Positions 45,042-56,172 of a stretch of 64,000 bases of DNA are shown piece after piece (position 1 is the stretch's first letter; the number at the start of each line of letters is the position of its first letter). The DNA is from Hyposmocoma kahamanoa. Taxonomy: Eukaryota > Arthropoda > Insecta > Lepidoptera > Cosmopterigidae. A program made the translations under genes and the position numbers. The notes under the pieces were generated by a model. It searched no databases, was not told the origin of the DNA, and was given only the letters and a program-made list of their open reading frames with translations. Where the stretch lies: positions 4,489,579 through 4,553,578 of the forward strand of contig NW_020653391.1 in the NCBI RefSeq assembly GCF_003589595.1, written 5' to 3'.

Positions 45042-45275
45042 ATAAGACATAAGTTCACAAGTCCCATGTGTCTGTAATTTCACTAGCACCCTTACCCTTC
45101 AAAACCGAAAATACTAGTATTACTGCTTGGCGGCAGAAATAGGAGCGGTGGCGTGACCAAACTTTCCTGGACGAACTCTTTCACAAGGAGCTCTACTGCT
45201 CCTTACATACTGCTAGTTGACATTATATTGTACCAGTTCGACTTATTCATCCCGTCACTTGACATTATATAAAAA
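45042..45275. repeat. R1 copy 10 plus an inverted R1 tail
   Basis: 45042-45200 is the 5' half of R1 in reverse (GACATAAGTTCACAAGTCCC to AAGGAGCTCTACTGCT). It is followed at 45234-45275 by the R1 3' end in the forward direction (TTCATCCCGTCACTTGACAT, ATAAAAA). The opposite orientation of the two parts implies two insertions or a local inversion. Confidence 0.7.
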
Positions 45276-45427
45276 GCCCTTAATAAAGCCAAAATGATCA
45301 CATATTAAGAGCACATTTAATCACATTAAAGTCATAAAAATTTCACTAAATAAAACAGTGCATACCTGTGTGAAAAATTATAACTCTCCTACTTAAGCTT
45401 AAAAAGATATTGATTAATTTCATCTGT

Positions 45428-45536
45428 AAGGGTGGCAAACTATGGGATGGAACCGGATTGGTTTCGCGCACTATCCGGTAACCGATTTCAATAAAACTTG
45501 TCCAATTGATGTAATTCCACGAACTTTTGAGGTCCA
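45428..45536 (-). repeat. R2, copy 7 (partial)
   Basis: GGGTGGCAAACTATGGGATG, CGGTAACCGATTTCAATAAA and TAATTCCACGAACTTTTGAG. Only the half next to the AACCGACTTC end remains. Confidence 0.75.
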
Positions 45537-47329
45537 TATTTTAGTACTCTGTACTGAGATTATCTATCTACCAACATATCACGAACAAATCTACAAACAA
45601 TCCGAAGAAAATAACTTCAAAATTTTGTATTGACTGTTTCTAGTTAGCTTCTGCAGGATGTCCTTAGCTTCTTATCGTTCACAAAAAACATACTGGTAAC
45701 CACTTCTCTCTATTCATATACAGTTCAATACATAAAGTAAATGAAATTCAAAAATTAACAATGGAAAATATAGTTATTACCATTACAAAGAGAGGAAAGC
45801 TCCATTATATTTTACAAACACACTAATTAATTCATATATTTCCTGGTATGAGTAACAATTCGCGGTAATATTAAACGAAGTTGAACCATTGTAATTGATA
45901 AAAGGTTATTTAACAAACATAACAGATGGTTAGAAGTATGTCATGTTTGCTAGTTATAGTTGTGTCTTATTAAAGGTTATAACAGGTAGGCAGAACCATA
46001 AAAAGCTTCCTATAAGAAATGGTGTTAGCCTTAAAGACCCCTGATGTTGTGAAATCCAAAAAGTTGTAAACTGCAGTATAGATTTGAACACAAAAAACAA
46101 AACGCACTGCAACAAAGTTCGTTTGAAAATATTTTAAATTAGAAACGATCGCGCCTAATCGTTATTTTGAATATCGATCGCGCTCGCGAAGACCGCACCT
46201 CACGCGCAGCTGTCTGAGACTGGCTGGAGACATAGCTTACGGACACATCATACACCTACATCACCTCTCCCTTTCGCACTTCACTATGTTATCTATAGTG
46301 CGAAAAGGGCAGACGTAGAAAGTTGGTTAATTATTTCGAGGTGTCTCGCGGGGGCGTAGATTTCGCAAGCGTCGAGTCAAGGACGATTTACAAACCTATT
46401 AAATGAATAAATATAAATTTAAAAAGTTCTTTTGTGAAATGTAAAGTAGGCAATTACGTATAAGGCGTTAATCTACTTTCGAAGCGCATGTAGGCGCATT
46501 TTATTTATAGGTCGCTTCTCGCTGTTGGTAAGTAAAAGCACATGTTTTGAATAGTTTTAAAATAAACTGTAACGAATGCTCATAATGTGTTGTAGATAAA
46601 TCTTTTATCATAATAATATTAACACCTACGCGATGAATTTGAATAGGAGTTTTAAAAAAAATTTGAGATAATGTACTTTAAATTTGGAACACAAACAGTC
46701 TTATCTAAACGATTGGTTATTATTATGCCAATGTAATTATGCTAACCAATAAAATAGAAAAAGGGGCCAAGTTCTCTTTAACCTAATTATACATTCACAA
46801 GAAGGGCAGATATTTGTATGAATTTGGCAGGTTTTCGTTGTTTCTATACACTAAATGGTAAATACTGAATATATGAAATCATTACTATTCATAACAGAGG
46901 AAATTCACATGAATTCCTCTGCAAGTTTTGTTTTTCTGGTGAATTTATTTATTTATGAATTTTCCTAGAAAATAATAAAGTTTTCGTTATTAAAGAAATA
47001 ATTTAAGCTTTGGTCATTTAAATCATTATAACACTAGTTACAAAACAAAGTTGGCGAGACTGTTCAGCAAAAAAAATACGCAATGTATTATTTAAAAATT
47101 GATTGACACAGGCAATTTACCTAATAATATCCAGGGGCTGTTAAAACACTTCAATTTGTTTAATGTTTTTTTTTATTGAATACTCTTGGCTCTTTGTAAA
47201 TGTATTCTTATTTTTTATTATTATTTGTTACTTCGTTTTATTTTAGTTGAAAGATCTGGCAGTAAGGCTTATGGCGAAAAATTGTACTACTACGATAAAA
47301 TCTATTTTATACTTAACATAGTAAAACAG
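45537..47329. other. Intron 1, with a CpG-rich patch
   Basis: Positions 46145-46390 are CpG-rich (CGATCGCGCTCGCGAAGACC, GTCTCGCGGGGGCGTAGATT) against an AT-rich background, and include a hairpin (CCCTTTCGCACT at 46269-46280 with AGTGCGAAAAGGG at 46297-46309, one bulge). It could be a promoter or a transposon fragment. I find no coding exon in it. Confidence 0.3.
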
Positions 47330-47460
47330 AAAGAAAAAAAATGGCGGGTTTCTTAAAAGAATACATTTTCAGTTTTATGATATTACACTGAGTTTCTTAA
47401 TTATTTGTTACCTTTTTAAGCTGATGGCTCTATAGCTAATGCTCAATAAATAACCAATAA
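47330..47460 (+). repeat. Second copy of the 690-1172 repeat
   Basis: AAAAAAAATGGCGGG, TTAATTATTTGTTA and AAGCTGATGGCTCTATAGCT. Here it is not interrupted by a MITE. Confidence 0.55.
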
Positions 47461-48199
47461 TTAATAAAACTCATAAGTTTGTAACGAAGTATATAAAATT
47501 CTTCTAAGTCTTAATATAATGTTGTGATTAAAAGAAATCAGGAAGTGGTCTTTACATACGAGTAGTGGAAGTCAAGAAAGACTTGTTCAACCTCCGATTA
47601 AGGTCGTGACTGTTAAGTACAACGATACTTACGTGTAGTTAGTTAATCGTTATATATTATGTATATTCCTGCCTATTTATTGCACCTAACGTTACAAAGT
47701 AACGTATAGCGATACACGATTGCGTATGATTTTGATATTCGATTCGTTAGTAATTCTAACTTACTAATCCTGTCATTCGAATGACAAATTAATAACCTTC
47801 TAATTGTCGTATTAGAAAGATCTATATCATAGATTTCCAAACTTACTGGCTCAACGCCCACTTAGAGTAGACAAAAAAATTTCAACGCCCACCACTACAA
47901 AAAATAATTGAAAATATTTTTTTTTAACTTGACACAAAAAATCACAAGGAAAAAATATAATTATGTAGTTTACATAGATAATTCAGATTTTTTTTTTTTC
48001 AAATGCGGTAGCACCCTTAGAGCATATTTTATGATCTAAAGGTACCACCCCATGCACAGCATCAACTGCTTCCGAGCTCTTCTCTCTCTCTCTTCGAACT
48101 CTTCAGTGTCCACTGGAAAACTATGATCTGAATGATCATTCATTACCAATAAGAATTACTAATCCATAGATTCCATAAAGTATTTCTGCTCGTGATTAC
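47461..48199. other. Intron 1, nothing recognised
   Basis: Includes a (TC)n microsatellite at about 48077-48093. No other feature. Confidence 0.4.
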
Positions 48200-48760
48200 C
48201 TAGCCGTTAATGTGTCGTGGACAGGGATATTTTGATATGGACATAGTGAATGATCTGTTGGAGTACCGAGTAGTTCCGACATAATAATCATTGGACTCGT
48301 GCACCTGACCGAACGGCAGGGATATTCGGTATACCCGCTTCGGCGCAGACGAACGGGGATAAGGCGAAGGCAGTTCGCTGCTCGCCCGATCCCCTAGTGA
48401 AACCAGTGGGCTCTGGATAGGGACTCTGGAGCCTGCATTGCACGGACTCACTCGTCTGGGGGGCGGGTCGGAGCACAACCGACCCGCCCTTCCGTTGGCG
48501 CGGGGGCGCAAGCTAGGACGGCCGGGCGGCGTGGTGGTGAATGTTCACCTATCCCACGGGGTCGACTCAACCGGCGAGAGGTAAACCCTGGGGGGGGTTT
48601 TAGTGGGGGTAGGCCTTCCAGTCTGGAGGGAGAGTCCCCACATAATTTTGTTTTGACGGGGGGAAATTTTTATAGATACCCCTGAGCCCAGGGAGACTCA
48701 GGGGTATCTATAAAAATTTCCCCCATTTAAATTTCCCCATGGGATATTCGGTATCGGTAA
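48200..48760. other. GC-rich island, probable transposon 5' region
   Basis: A sharply GC-rich block (48300-48600) in AT-rich DNA, with a 103-codon minus-strand frame that shows no known domain. The string GGGATATTCGGTAT occurs exactly at 48319-48332 and 48741-48754, bracketing about 408 bp including the 28-bp palindrome. The composition and direct repeats suggest an inserted element, such as the 5' untranslated part of a non-LTR retrotransposon. I cannot name it. Confidence 0.45.
48659..48724. repeat. Perfect 28-bp inverted repeat, 10-nt loop
   Basis: Left arm 48659-48686 (GGGGGAAATTTTTATAGATA then CCCCTGAG), loop CCCAGGGAGA, right arm 48697-48724. All 28 positions pair. It is an extremely stable potential hairpin in either strand. 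Confidence 0.96.
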
Positions 48761-48923
48761 TCACTCAACTCGAGTCGAACGATTGTTCTGTTCGGATTCG
48801 ACTCAGGCAAATGATTTGCCCATTCGAATGATTAGTAAGGTATGACTTTTATATTGTAACATCACCATGTTATTTAGATACACGATTTAAGAATAATTAC
48901 ACCAAGTAACAAGATTATTGTTT

Positions 48924-49178
48924 TTTTTTTAAATTTCGAAGGATTAGCAAGTTGAAGTGGCTGTGGGTAGGAAGGAAGGTTACGTAGGAAGGTTCTCGAA
49001 TGAAGACCACGAGCCGGAAGGCGTTCAGTAGCACGGCTCCCTACTAGATGGACGGATGACCTGGTAAGGGCGGCGGGTAACCGATGGATGCACGTCGCAT
49101 CCGATCGGCTAGTCTGGAAATCTTTGGGGGAGGCCTGTGTTCAGCAGTAGACGTCTTCCGGCTGATATGATGAACACG
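48924..49178 (+). mobile_element. RTE-type LINE 3' end with target duplication
   Basis: The 3' part encodes GNRWMHVASDRLVWKSLGEA then CVQQ, a stop and TSSG, followed by TATGATGA. Upstream debris (CGGCTCCCTACTAGATGGAC, GGATGACCTGGTAAGGGCGG) is the RW.DDL region with a gap. GATTATTGTTT occurs at 48913-48923 and 49179-49189, an 11-bp direct repeat consistent with a target duplication. Dead and 5'-truncated. Confidence 0.78.
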
Positions 49179-49349
49179 ATTATTGTTTCTGGGTTATCAA
49201 TATTATTTTCTAACTGGTTCTAACATAAAATCATGAAAAAACTTTATTTCTTTGCAAAAACATTTTAACAGCATTTGTGGTTAGGACAACAAAAAGTTGA
49301 AATTTGCGAGCTTCAGAAAAAGTACAAATTCTTGGGTGTCTTTATTATT

Positions 49350-49650
49350 CTTTTTTTATAATACTAAGTGACGGGACAAACAAGTCGTGTGCCTGGTGGT
49401 AAGCGACACGCCCGTGACTCAATTGCAGTGCCACTCAGAGCTTTAAATCACAAAGATCTGAGAGGCACTGCCGCTGCGCCCGACACCCTGAGACATAAGT
49501 TCACAAGTCCCATTTGCCTGTAATTTCACCAGCACTCTTACCCTTCAAAACCGGACCGCAGTAATGCTCATATTACTGCTCGGCGGTAGAAATAGGTAAG
49601 GTGGTAGTACTTCTTTATAGGAACTCTTGCACAAGGAGCTCTACTGCTAC
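49350..49650 (-). repeat. R1 copy 11
   Basis: Full length in reverse, from TTTTTTTATAATACTAAGTG to GAGCTCTACTGCTAC. Confidence 0.9.
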
Positions 49651-50898
49651 TCAATACAATATAAATACAAACAAGTTATTTATAGTCAAAAAAAGGAACA
49701 TTATATTTCAAAACAATGCAATGATATATTATTTCAACCAAAATTCTACAAATTGATGACAAAATACCTAGAAATGTATAGATTATGTAAATACCACTAT
49801 GTAGATATATAAATAGGTAGGTAGTTATGTAAATACCAATGTGCAAGCCACAAAAGTAGCAAGTTTCAGTTTTACTTACTTCCACATACTTACTTCACAG
49901 TTAAATAGAAACCAGATACAAAAGCTTTTTGAAAATTTTTCACTTAGTGTGATTTGTTTTACTAAAAAGGTATTTAGGAATACAATAACAATATGCCATG
50001 CCTGTTTTGACGGAATAATATGGTTGATTAATTTTAGTCCATAACATGCGGCCACTCTATTCGGAAGAATAATGGGGAAAATATTTTGGGGTAATTTCCC
50101 CCATAATGTGGTAATAATTCTGTATAATTTATTATCATGAAGGTTAACACTAAAGGCACATAGTATACACGAAAGCCATAAACATTACTGATATTCTAGA
50201 TTTACTTTATAAAATGTATATTAGGTTAAATTCTGAAGGTAACCTTTCTTCCTTTCTAAGGAAAAATATATTTTTTGTAAACGTGAATTAAAGTTGAAAA
50301 ACGCAAGCAGGTGGCCTCTAAAATAGACAGCGCTTAGAATGCTCTGGGTCCGTAGGGCACTGCCACACTTTGTTAAGACTTATGCCTATGTATATAATAT
50401 CTGTTGTCGTCCGTCTCTCGACTCCATGTCATAACTAACATATTACGCAAACTTCAAGGTAGTGTATTTTCAGTTTAATATTTCGATGCCTTACTTTCTC
50501 AAACTGGTATCTTCTAAAGAGTCATTATTCAGGAGATGGCAAAACTTTCTATTAATTTTAAATTTCTTGTCAAGGGTGTTAATTTCGATGCATTACTTTA
50601 AGAATAGGTAAAAGCCAGTGTGTGAATATGAAGGAAATGTCATGATGTGAAGTCAGCCTGCAAAATTTATACATACAATTTACTTTGTGCTTAAGATACG
50701 AGTTTGAGAATGTGAGGCGACAATTTGGTGTTGTTTAGTTTCAGCTCCTGTCTCCCAACCCTTTGCCTATGATTGTTATAGTATCTAGACTACATGATGT
50801 ACATGACGGAGGAAAATAAACGATGTATTATTAATATTTGCTGCAGCTCGTATCCAAGTCCTTCGATTTCATGTCCATACAAAAGTAAACGTCTTACC
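49651..50898. other. Intron 1, nothing recognised
   Basis: AT-rich; no feature that can be supported. Confidence 0.4.
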
Positions 50899-51303
50899 TT
50901 TATTTATGATATAAGGTGACGGGACGAACAAGTCGTGTGCCTGGGATATAACGTTACTATTTTGTTATTTCAATGGCTGGGACTTCATTTTTGCACAGCA
51001 AATATTCATTTATGTTGTCTACGGACTGATAACAATAGATTCCCGTAAATCACGCTAATTTGGTTGACACGACATTTACGCGGATTTCATTTGGCGACTA
51101 AATTACCGAAATGGAGACTCATAATCAAATGCTAGTTACGCGTAATTGCACTATCCCCGACGATAACTTGACAAGTTCCATGTGCCTGTAATTTCACTCT
51201 TCAAAACCGGCACACAGTAATGCTCACAATACTGCTTGGCGGTAGAAATAGGTAAGGTGGCAGTACTTCTCTGAAACTCTTTCACTACAAACTCTACTGC
51301 TAC
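50899..51303 (-). repeat. R1 copy 12, interrupted by a MITE
   Basis: The R1 3' end (TTTATGATATAAGGTGACGG, to CCTGG at 50944) and the R1 5' half (ATAACTTGACAAGTTCCATG, to CTCTACTGCTAC at 51303) are separated by the truncated MITE at 50945-51162. The central block of R1 is missing, so a deletion accompanied or followed the insertion. Confidence 0.8.
50945..51162 (+). mobile_element. MITE copy 3 (5'-truncated, nested)
   Basis: Matches 26055-26283: TGTCTACGGACTGATAACAA, GGCGACTAAATTACCGAAAT and the end TTGCACTATCCCCGACG. The left terminal repeat is missing. It lies inside an R1 copy, which gives a relative age. Confidence 0.8.
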
Positions 51304-51423
51304 TAAACAACTACTACTAACCATAAGTTTGTTACAAAAAAGTTAAATACGGCAATTAGTGAACAGAGGGACGGTATACAGGGTTATTTGTAACAAAAAT
51401 AGAGATGAAATAAGTTGGCCTTA

Positions 51424-51782
51424 TATCACTTTTAATATCAACTTTCGTTTGCGCTGAACAACAACCAACAACTGACCTATGTGTGTAATAAAGATAAATA
51501 TCTCTAACTGTGAGGGGCTGTTCCATTCGGAGGTGTGGGAAAAACAGCAAAATATCTAATTATAAAAGAAAGGGAATCACATTTCATCGGTAATTAAATA
51601 ATAAATTATGTAATTTTTCAATTTTCGTCAATTATAGCAAAGCTCCAAGTTAAACTGGTCGATTAGAAGTGAAACAATTGACGACCTCCGTCAATTTTTT
51701 TAAATTCGGGCTGCCCAATCGGAGCGCAGTTGTCACAGTAATGATATGGCAGAATAGTTTTCAAACAAATTAAATGACAATC
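51424..51782. repeat. Repeat pair R5, copy 2
   Basis: See 33011-33437. Shared: GAGGGGCTGTTCCATTCGGA, AAAGGGAATCACATTTCATC and GCGCAGTTGTCACAGTAATG. It ends where the 33-kb copy continues into unrelated sequence. Confidence 0.65.
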
Positions 51783-51899
51783 TTAAAATTAAAAGTCAAT
51801 ATCACAGGACTATATTACTAACATCATAAATGACAACTTTCGTTCCTTGACTTTTAATAATTCATTAGACTTTACATTCGTAGAAAAATAAAAATATGT

Positions 51900-52085
51900 A
51901 AATAGATCGCTTTAAATGGTGATAACTCTAACAAAAGAAAGCGCTAGCGTAAATACCAATTCGATGCATAACGCAGTAGTGGTAATCGGGGTTGGCGTGG
52001 AGGACGCTTGCACGTTTGAACTTACTACCACATGAATATCTAAAAACTGTCAGAGAGTATAACAAAAAATAAGTTTATTTTGTTA
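51900..52085 (+). repeat. Repeat pair R6, copy 1
   Basis: Shares AAATAGATCGCT.TAAA.GGTGATAACT, GGACGCTTGCACGTTTGAA and CTGTCAGA.AGTA.AACAAAA with 59310-59460. The 59-kb copy is part of an insertion with a target duplication, so R6 is probably a transposable element end. Confidence 0.6.
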
Positions 52086-52375
52086 AATGTTTTGTAAAAA
52101 GTCATGGAACAAAAGTTGTTGTTTATGATGTTAGTAAATATAGATAGATGTTAATATTTTACAGATAATCTGATTTAAACCTTCACGATTTTCACACATT
52201 ATTTGATGTTTAATTCGAGACTTAATCACGTATAAAACATATTTGAATTACCTCGACGTTTCGGATGTATTGCAACGTCCATGGTCTTGAAGGGAAGGGT
52301 CCCTTATCGCTTATAAGGGCCCCACAAATAATTTTACAAATAACCCTGTATTCCGGATATTAGAAGAGTACTTAC

Positions 52376-52443
52376 GTTTCCAAATACTGGAACACCCGGT
52401 ACACCGGCTTGCGGTACACCAAAAATCCATCGCAGCGTTCCAT
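52376..52443 (-). CDS. Fak: Candidate first coding exon of Fak
   Basis: On the minus strand GAATATCATGG opens MERCDGFLVYRKPVYRVFQY then LE, and the exon ends GGAAAC before a consensus GTAAGT donor, after 22 codons plus two bases. The next coding exon found downstream on this strand with a compatible phase is 18149-18258, where AC+C gives threonine and the frame runs on through HEPEGGGRCGEPLARAMQPA into FERM. With this exon the Fak coding sequence in the window is 341 codons. The exon has clear coding character, but its assignment to Fak rests on phase and position only. It could instead belong to the unrecognised minus-strand ORF at 35.9 kb, for which a weak in-phase acceptor exists at TGCAG just upstream of its ATG. 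Confidence 0.5.
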
Positions 52444-53277
52444 GATATTCTTTTTACACAAGTACACACCTATTTGATGAAGTCAATAACGTACAAAAGA
52501 ATCACTTTCATTGCGCACGATTTTAGTTTAGTCGCAAATTTTCACTTTTTTTACAAAGTTACACTTTCTTTTTTTTATAACAAGCACCGAGCACAAAAAG
52601 TCGATAAAATATTAAGGCATAGGTATGTACGTAAGGTTTCTATTATCTATTCTTGGTCCATTAAATATTCGTTTGGATATAAGGCTGACTTATATTTACT
52701 GGTTAAATAGGTATAAATATTTGGTAAAGAAGCACTTATTTCTTATTTACTAACATTTAATGCCTATTGGCGATCACAGTCCAATTGAGTCTTTTTGGCA
52801 GACTAGTTTTTGTCTTAGTTCCACTGGAAAAAAAAATGATTTTGGTTTGTGAAATAGTTTATATAAAAAAGCATAATGGCGTATGTATGCGCTGGGTAAT
52901 CTTCCTATAAAAAAATTGTGGTAAAAATTTGTAGTTAAATTAGTAAGTTAAGATGTAATCCTAAAACAACTTTAATTTAGCTAAGATGTATTTTCTCATA
53001 TAGCAGATTGCGTATATATCCCACGATAACCATGAATGCTAAAAAGAGGCCAAGTTCTCTTTAGGTAATTGTTGGGCTGATAAAAGATTTGAAAATCAAT
53101 TAAACGCCGAACTCAAAGAACTTTTTCGTATTACAAGAAATATAGGATTATATGATACAATTACCCCCTTTCCAACTTTTAAAATTTCTATCCTAAGGTT
53201 GCCAGGAAGAAATTGTTACCAAGCAATTCAGATCGCCTGTTGTACATTAGCTTATTCTATGATACCTACTTACTTTT
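52444..53277. other. Possible Fak 5' UTR and promoter region
   Basis: Immediately upstream of the candidate first exon. AT-rich, with no CpG island and no obvious TATA or initiator that I can defend. The AAGAGGCCAAGTTCTCTTTA string at 53044-53063 resembles 46761-46780 and belongs to an unidentified repeat. Confidence 0.3.
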
Positions 53278-53501
53278 AACTGCCTCTGTGGCAGAACGGT
53301 TACCATGCCGGACTGCCACGCAGAGGTCCCAGGTTCGATTCCCTAGCCGGGAGAAATATTTTTATATGACCTACATTTATTTCTCTCGTGAGTTTGGGTG
53401 TAATTTGTGGTTGTCTATGTGTGAGTTCATGGCACCCGCGACTCAGGGTTTCCCTAGTGCAGGGCTATGTTGAGTGTGTGCGTTATTATTATTATTATTA
53501 C
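53278..53501 (+). mobile_element. tRNA-derived SINE, family S1, copy 2
   Basis: AACTGCCTCTGTGGCAGAAC head, B box in CCCAGGTTCGATTCCC, TTTATTTCTCTCGTGAGTTT body and (ATT)n tail. Flanks TACTTACTTTT and TACTTTACTTTT resemble a target duplication with a one-base indel. Very close to 18638-18868. Confidence 0.9.
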
Positions 53502-54399
53502 TTTACTTTTCTGTGTTGTCATTGTATTTTTTTAATGTGCAATAAAGAATATTTAATTTGTCCATTCATTGTATATTTATTTGTTTGCGCTTTAATGTAT
53601 ATCTATCACAGGCATCACTAATTATTTATTAGCATAAGACAGAAATAATTCGGTTTTACCAATTTTGCTCACTGAGACAATAACAAAGGAATACGGAAGA
53701 ATAGGTAGTTAGTACTTGAAAAACATATTTCCGCGTAACTATAAATGTCAATTTATCGTTTTACGGCAGGACGCGCTCCATCCTGTTACAATTCAGATAA
53801 ACTGTGTTTACCATAGGGATGACAATACTTATTCCACTCGTCATCATTTGGTACAATCAGTAGTATTAAAAATTTCCGTTATTCGGGACAGGCTTAGGCG
53901 TCTAAGCCATACTGCAGGATCTTAGATTTTAATTTTGTTCTTGATACTTAACTATATCTATGTACGAGCGTACTAGATGCGGCGTTCCATACACACGCTG
54001 TGTTTCGCTGATGTGCGGTGAAGACGCTGCACATCATTTAGTCGGTTGTCAAACATTCAAGATGGCGGACGCAGATGCGGTCCTCTTTGAAAATATCAAT
54101 AATCTCAACAACTCGACTGTATTTTTTATCTTTTATCTAATTTGTTTTTATTTTTAGTTATATAATAATTATAAATAGTAGCGGAAGGCCCCTGAATCAA
54201 AGCAAAATATAATGTATTGTGCAACTAACAGCGACTTTGCCAAGGGCTTTACGTTAATTCCCCAACTATGGATAAATAGCATTGGTAAACACTCAATATT
54301 ATCTACCTGCTTAGCTCATTCCTAATAGGTATAGACTGTCACGTCTGTCCACGGTACTATGGTACAGATACTACTCTTTGATAAAATTCAACTAAAAAT
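53502..54399. other. Intergenic, nothing recognised
   Basis: Two plus-strand frames (53716-53925 and 53960-54157) show no family resemblance; the second is GC-richer and may be transposon debris. Confidence 0.35.
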
Positions 54400-54535
54400 T
54401 GTTTGCTATTGACATTTTCATTTCGAATAAAATTCATATCGACTGATATTAGAATGGAGGTCGAATCAAATTATTTTGTTTTTCAGAGATGTTCGAAATT
54501 TGAACGCAATAATAAAATCAAATTCAATGTTAATA
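54400..54535 (+). repeat. Repeat pair member (with 18895-19030)
   Basis: CATTTCGAATAAAATTCATA, CGACTGATATTAGAATGGAG and TTATTTTGTTTTTCAGAGAT. Confidence 0.65.
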
Positions 54536-55069
54536 AGCAATTAACATTTTCAGAGATAAGAAATTTGTTCTAACAAAACACCGTAAATTAAGACCAGCTT
54601 AAAGATAAACTCTTTATCTTAATTTGCGGTTTTTGAACAATCATAGAGAGTTTATGATAAAATATGTGTGTAGAATAAGGTTTGCTTATAATAGGCAAAC
54701 TTTTATAAACCGCTTTTGAATTCTTATCGTATCTATGGCGTGCATACAATAATGCTTGCCACAGTGGTGAAGGATTTGCCAGTCGGCGTAAGGTACTCGC
54801 CGGTTGTTGCCCAGGGCCCAAGGTGCTCCAGACGTGCAGGAAAGACATGGTAAGTTGTTCGGGAAGACTCCTTGCATAGAAGGAGCGCTTTTGAATACTA
54901 CATGATTCCTACTATATGACGTAAGCAATTGTCGACATGGAACGTTGTTCTTGGCTTTTCGCAGACAGCGTTTCAATTATAGGTATTTGACTTATTTTAA
55001 AAACGGGGAAACTTATATAACATAAATTTGAAATTTGGAAAGTGGATTAGGGAGGTGGAGAAAGTTTGC
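54536..55069. other. Intergenic, with one hairpin and a GC-richer block
   Basis: 54580-54632 contains CCGTAAATTAAGA and its near inverse TCTTAATTTGCGG, a possible hairpin. 54690-54900 holds a minus-strand frame (SMQGVFPNNLPCLSCTSGAP) of unknown origin that looks repeat-like. Confidence 0.35.
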
Positions 55070-55215
55070 AAAAAAACGTGCAGTACAATGCCGTGTGAAC
55101 GCGACATAAGGTCTGCCAACTTGTTCCGTAGCTTAGAAGATGGGAGGGCGATAGCCCGCGTTAAGGGCTGAGTAAGTCGCTAGTTCAAGTCCAACCAGAC
55201 CGAAATAATTTTTCT
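55070..55215 (+). repeat. tRNA-like SINE head
   Basis: TTCCGTAGCTTAGAAGATGG followed by GCTAGTTCAAGTCCAACCAG, about 55 nt apart, resembles A and B boxes. No intact tRNA fold. Probably a degenerate SINE. Confidence 0.4.
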
Positions 55216-55918
55216 TTGAATTTTTGTATCAATTATATTATATAAATAAAAACTACAACATAAGTTCAGCAGGAGACTTAATATAGGCAGAAAGTTTTAA
55301 AACAGCAAAAGTACACAATCCTATGTGATCGTCATGTATTTCATGCGCCTCAAAAGCCTAATTACTGTAATACGCATTCTATAGTCAAGTCATCGAACGT
55401 ACGATGGCTGTTAGAATAGACGGAAGCAGGTGGCTCGAGTCCACACCGGGCGAATACCAAAACAGTGCTCGTCACTTGACACTGTGCTCTTGTAGGGCTT
55501 ATTTAAACAACTGGCGAAGTATAAAACCGTCCTATCGTAAGTGAACTAGTGTAATTTAGATCTTAAGTCTAAAGTTGAACATGCTGCTGTTGTCGATATT
55601 GAATAATGGAGTCACTTACCAATATAATAATAATAGCACATAATAGTTAGCCTACATATCGTCGTCTTAGAGTGAATGCCTCGTATGTGATTTCTATGTA
55701 ATTTTTCAGGTCGAAGATAATAATGTGGTGTAAAATGTAGTAAACGCAATAATGTTTGTAGTTAGCATTTTAATCAGTTAAATTATACCTCTTTGAGATA
55801 GGTTATTATTACTTTAATAATATATTTGGCAATGAAGTTTATAAGATTTTCTTCAACAAAAATCAGTAAAAATGAACTATGAAAACGCGTATGCGAGATT
55901 TTCACTCGGCAATGATAT
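55216..55918. other. Intergenic, nothing recognised
   Basis: No supported feature. Confidence 0.4.
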
Positions 55919-56172
55919 ATAGTCCCACTGTTGAGCACAAGTCTCCTCTCCCAGTGTAAAATCCTAAAAGGCTTGGCAACTACACATACATCATTACATT
56001 GCTTGCAGATACGAGCTCTTCACAAGCTTTTTTTCACCGAAAAGTTCATGGTAAATTTAAAATTCAATTTTGTACATAAATTCCGAAAACCTCAGAGGTG
56101 CAAGCCCGGATTTGAACATGATTCTCTGCTTGAAAGCCGGTGGATCAAACCACAGCTACCACGGCTTTTTTT
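55919..56172 (-). mobile_element. tRNA-derived SINE, reverse
   Basis: Reverse strand: head with GCCGTGGTAGCTGTGGTTTG and B box GTTCAAATCCGGGC, then CACCTCTGAGGTTTTCGGAA and the tail GAGGAGACTTGTGCTCAACA followed by GTGGGACTATATATC. The GAGGAGAC..GTGCTC..AGTGGG ending is that of a familiar lepidopteran SINE group. Confidence 0.65.

Larger units (their letters stand above)
18259..52375 (-). other. Candidate first intron of Fak (about 34 kb)
   Basis: If the exon at 52376-52443 is spliced to 18149-18258, this whole span is one intron. It would contain two unrelated coding candidates (30553-31425 plus; about 35544-35901 minus), two assembly gaps and dozens of repeats. The evidence is the phase match and good donor and acceptor sequences only. 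No transcript data are available. Confidence 0.4.

Noticed and set aside
48200..48511. 103-codon GC-rich minus-strand frame as a host gene
   Set aside because: It has no domain, lies between direct repeats with a hairpin, and long frames are expected by chance in GC-rich DNA.
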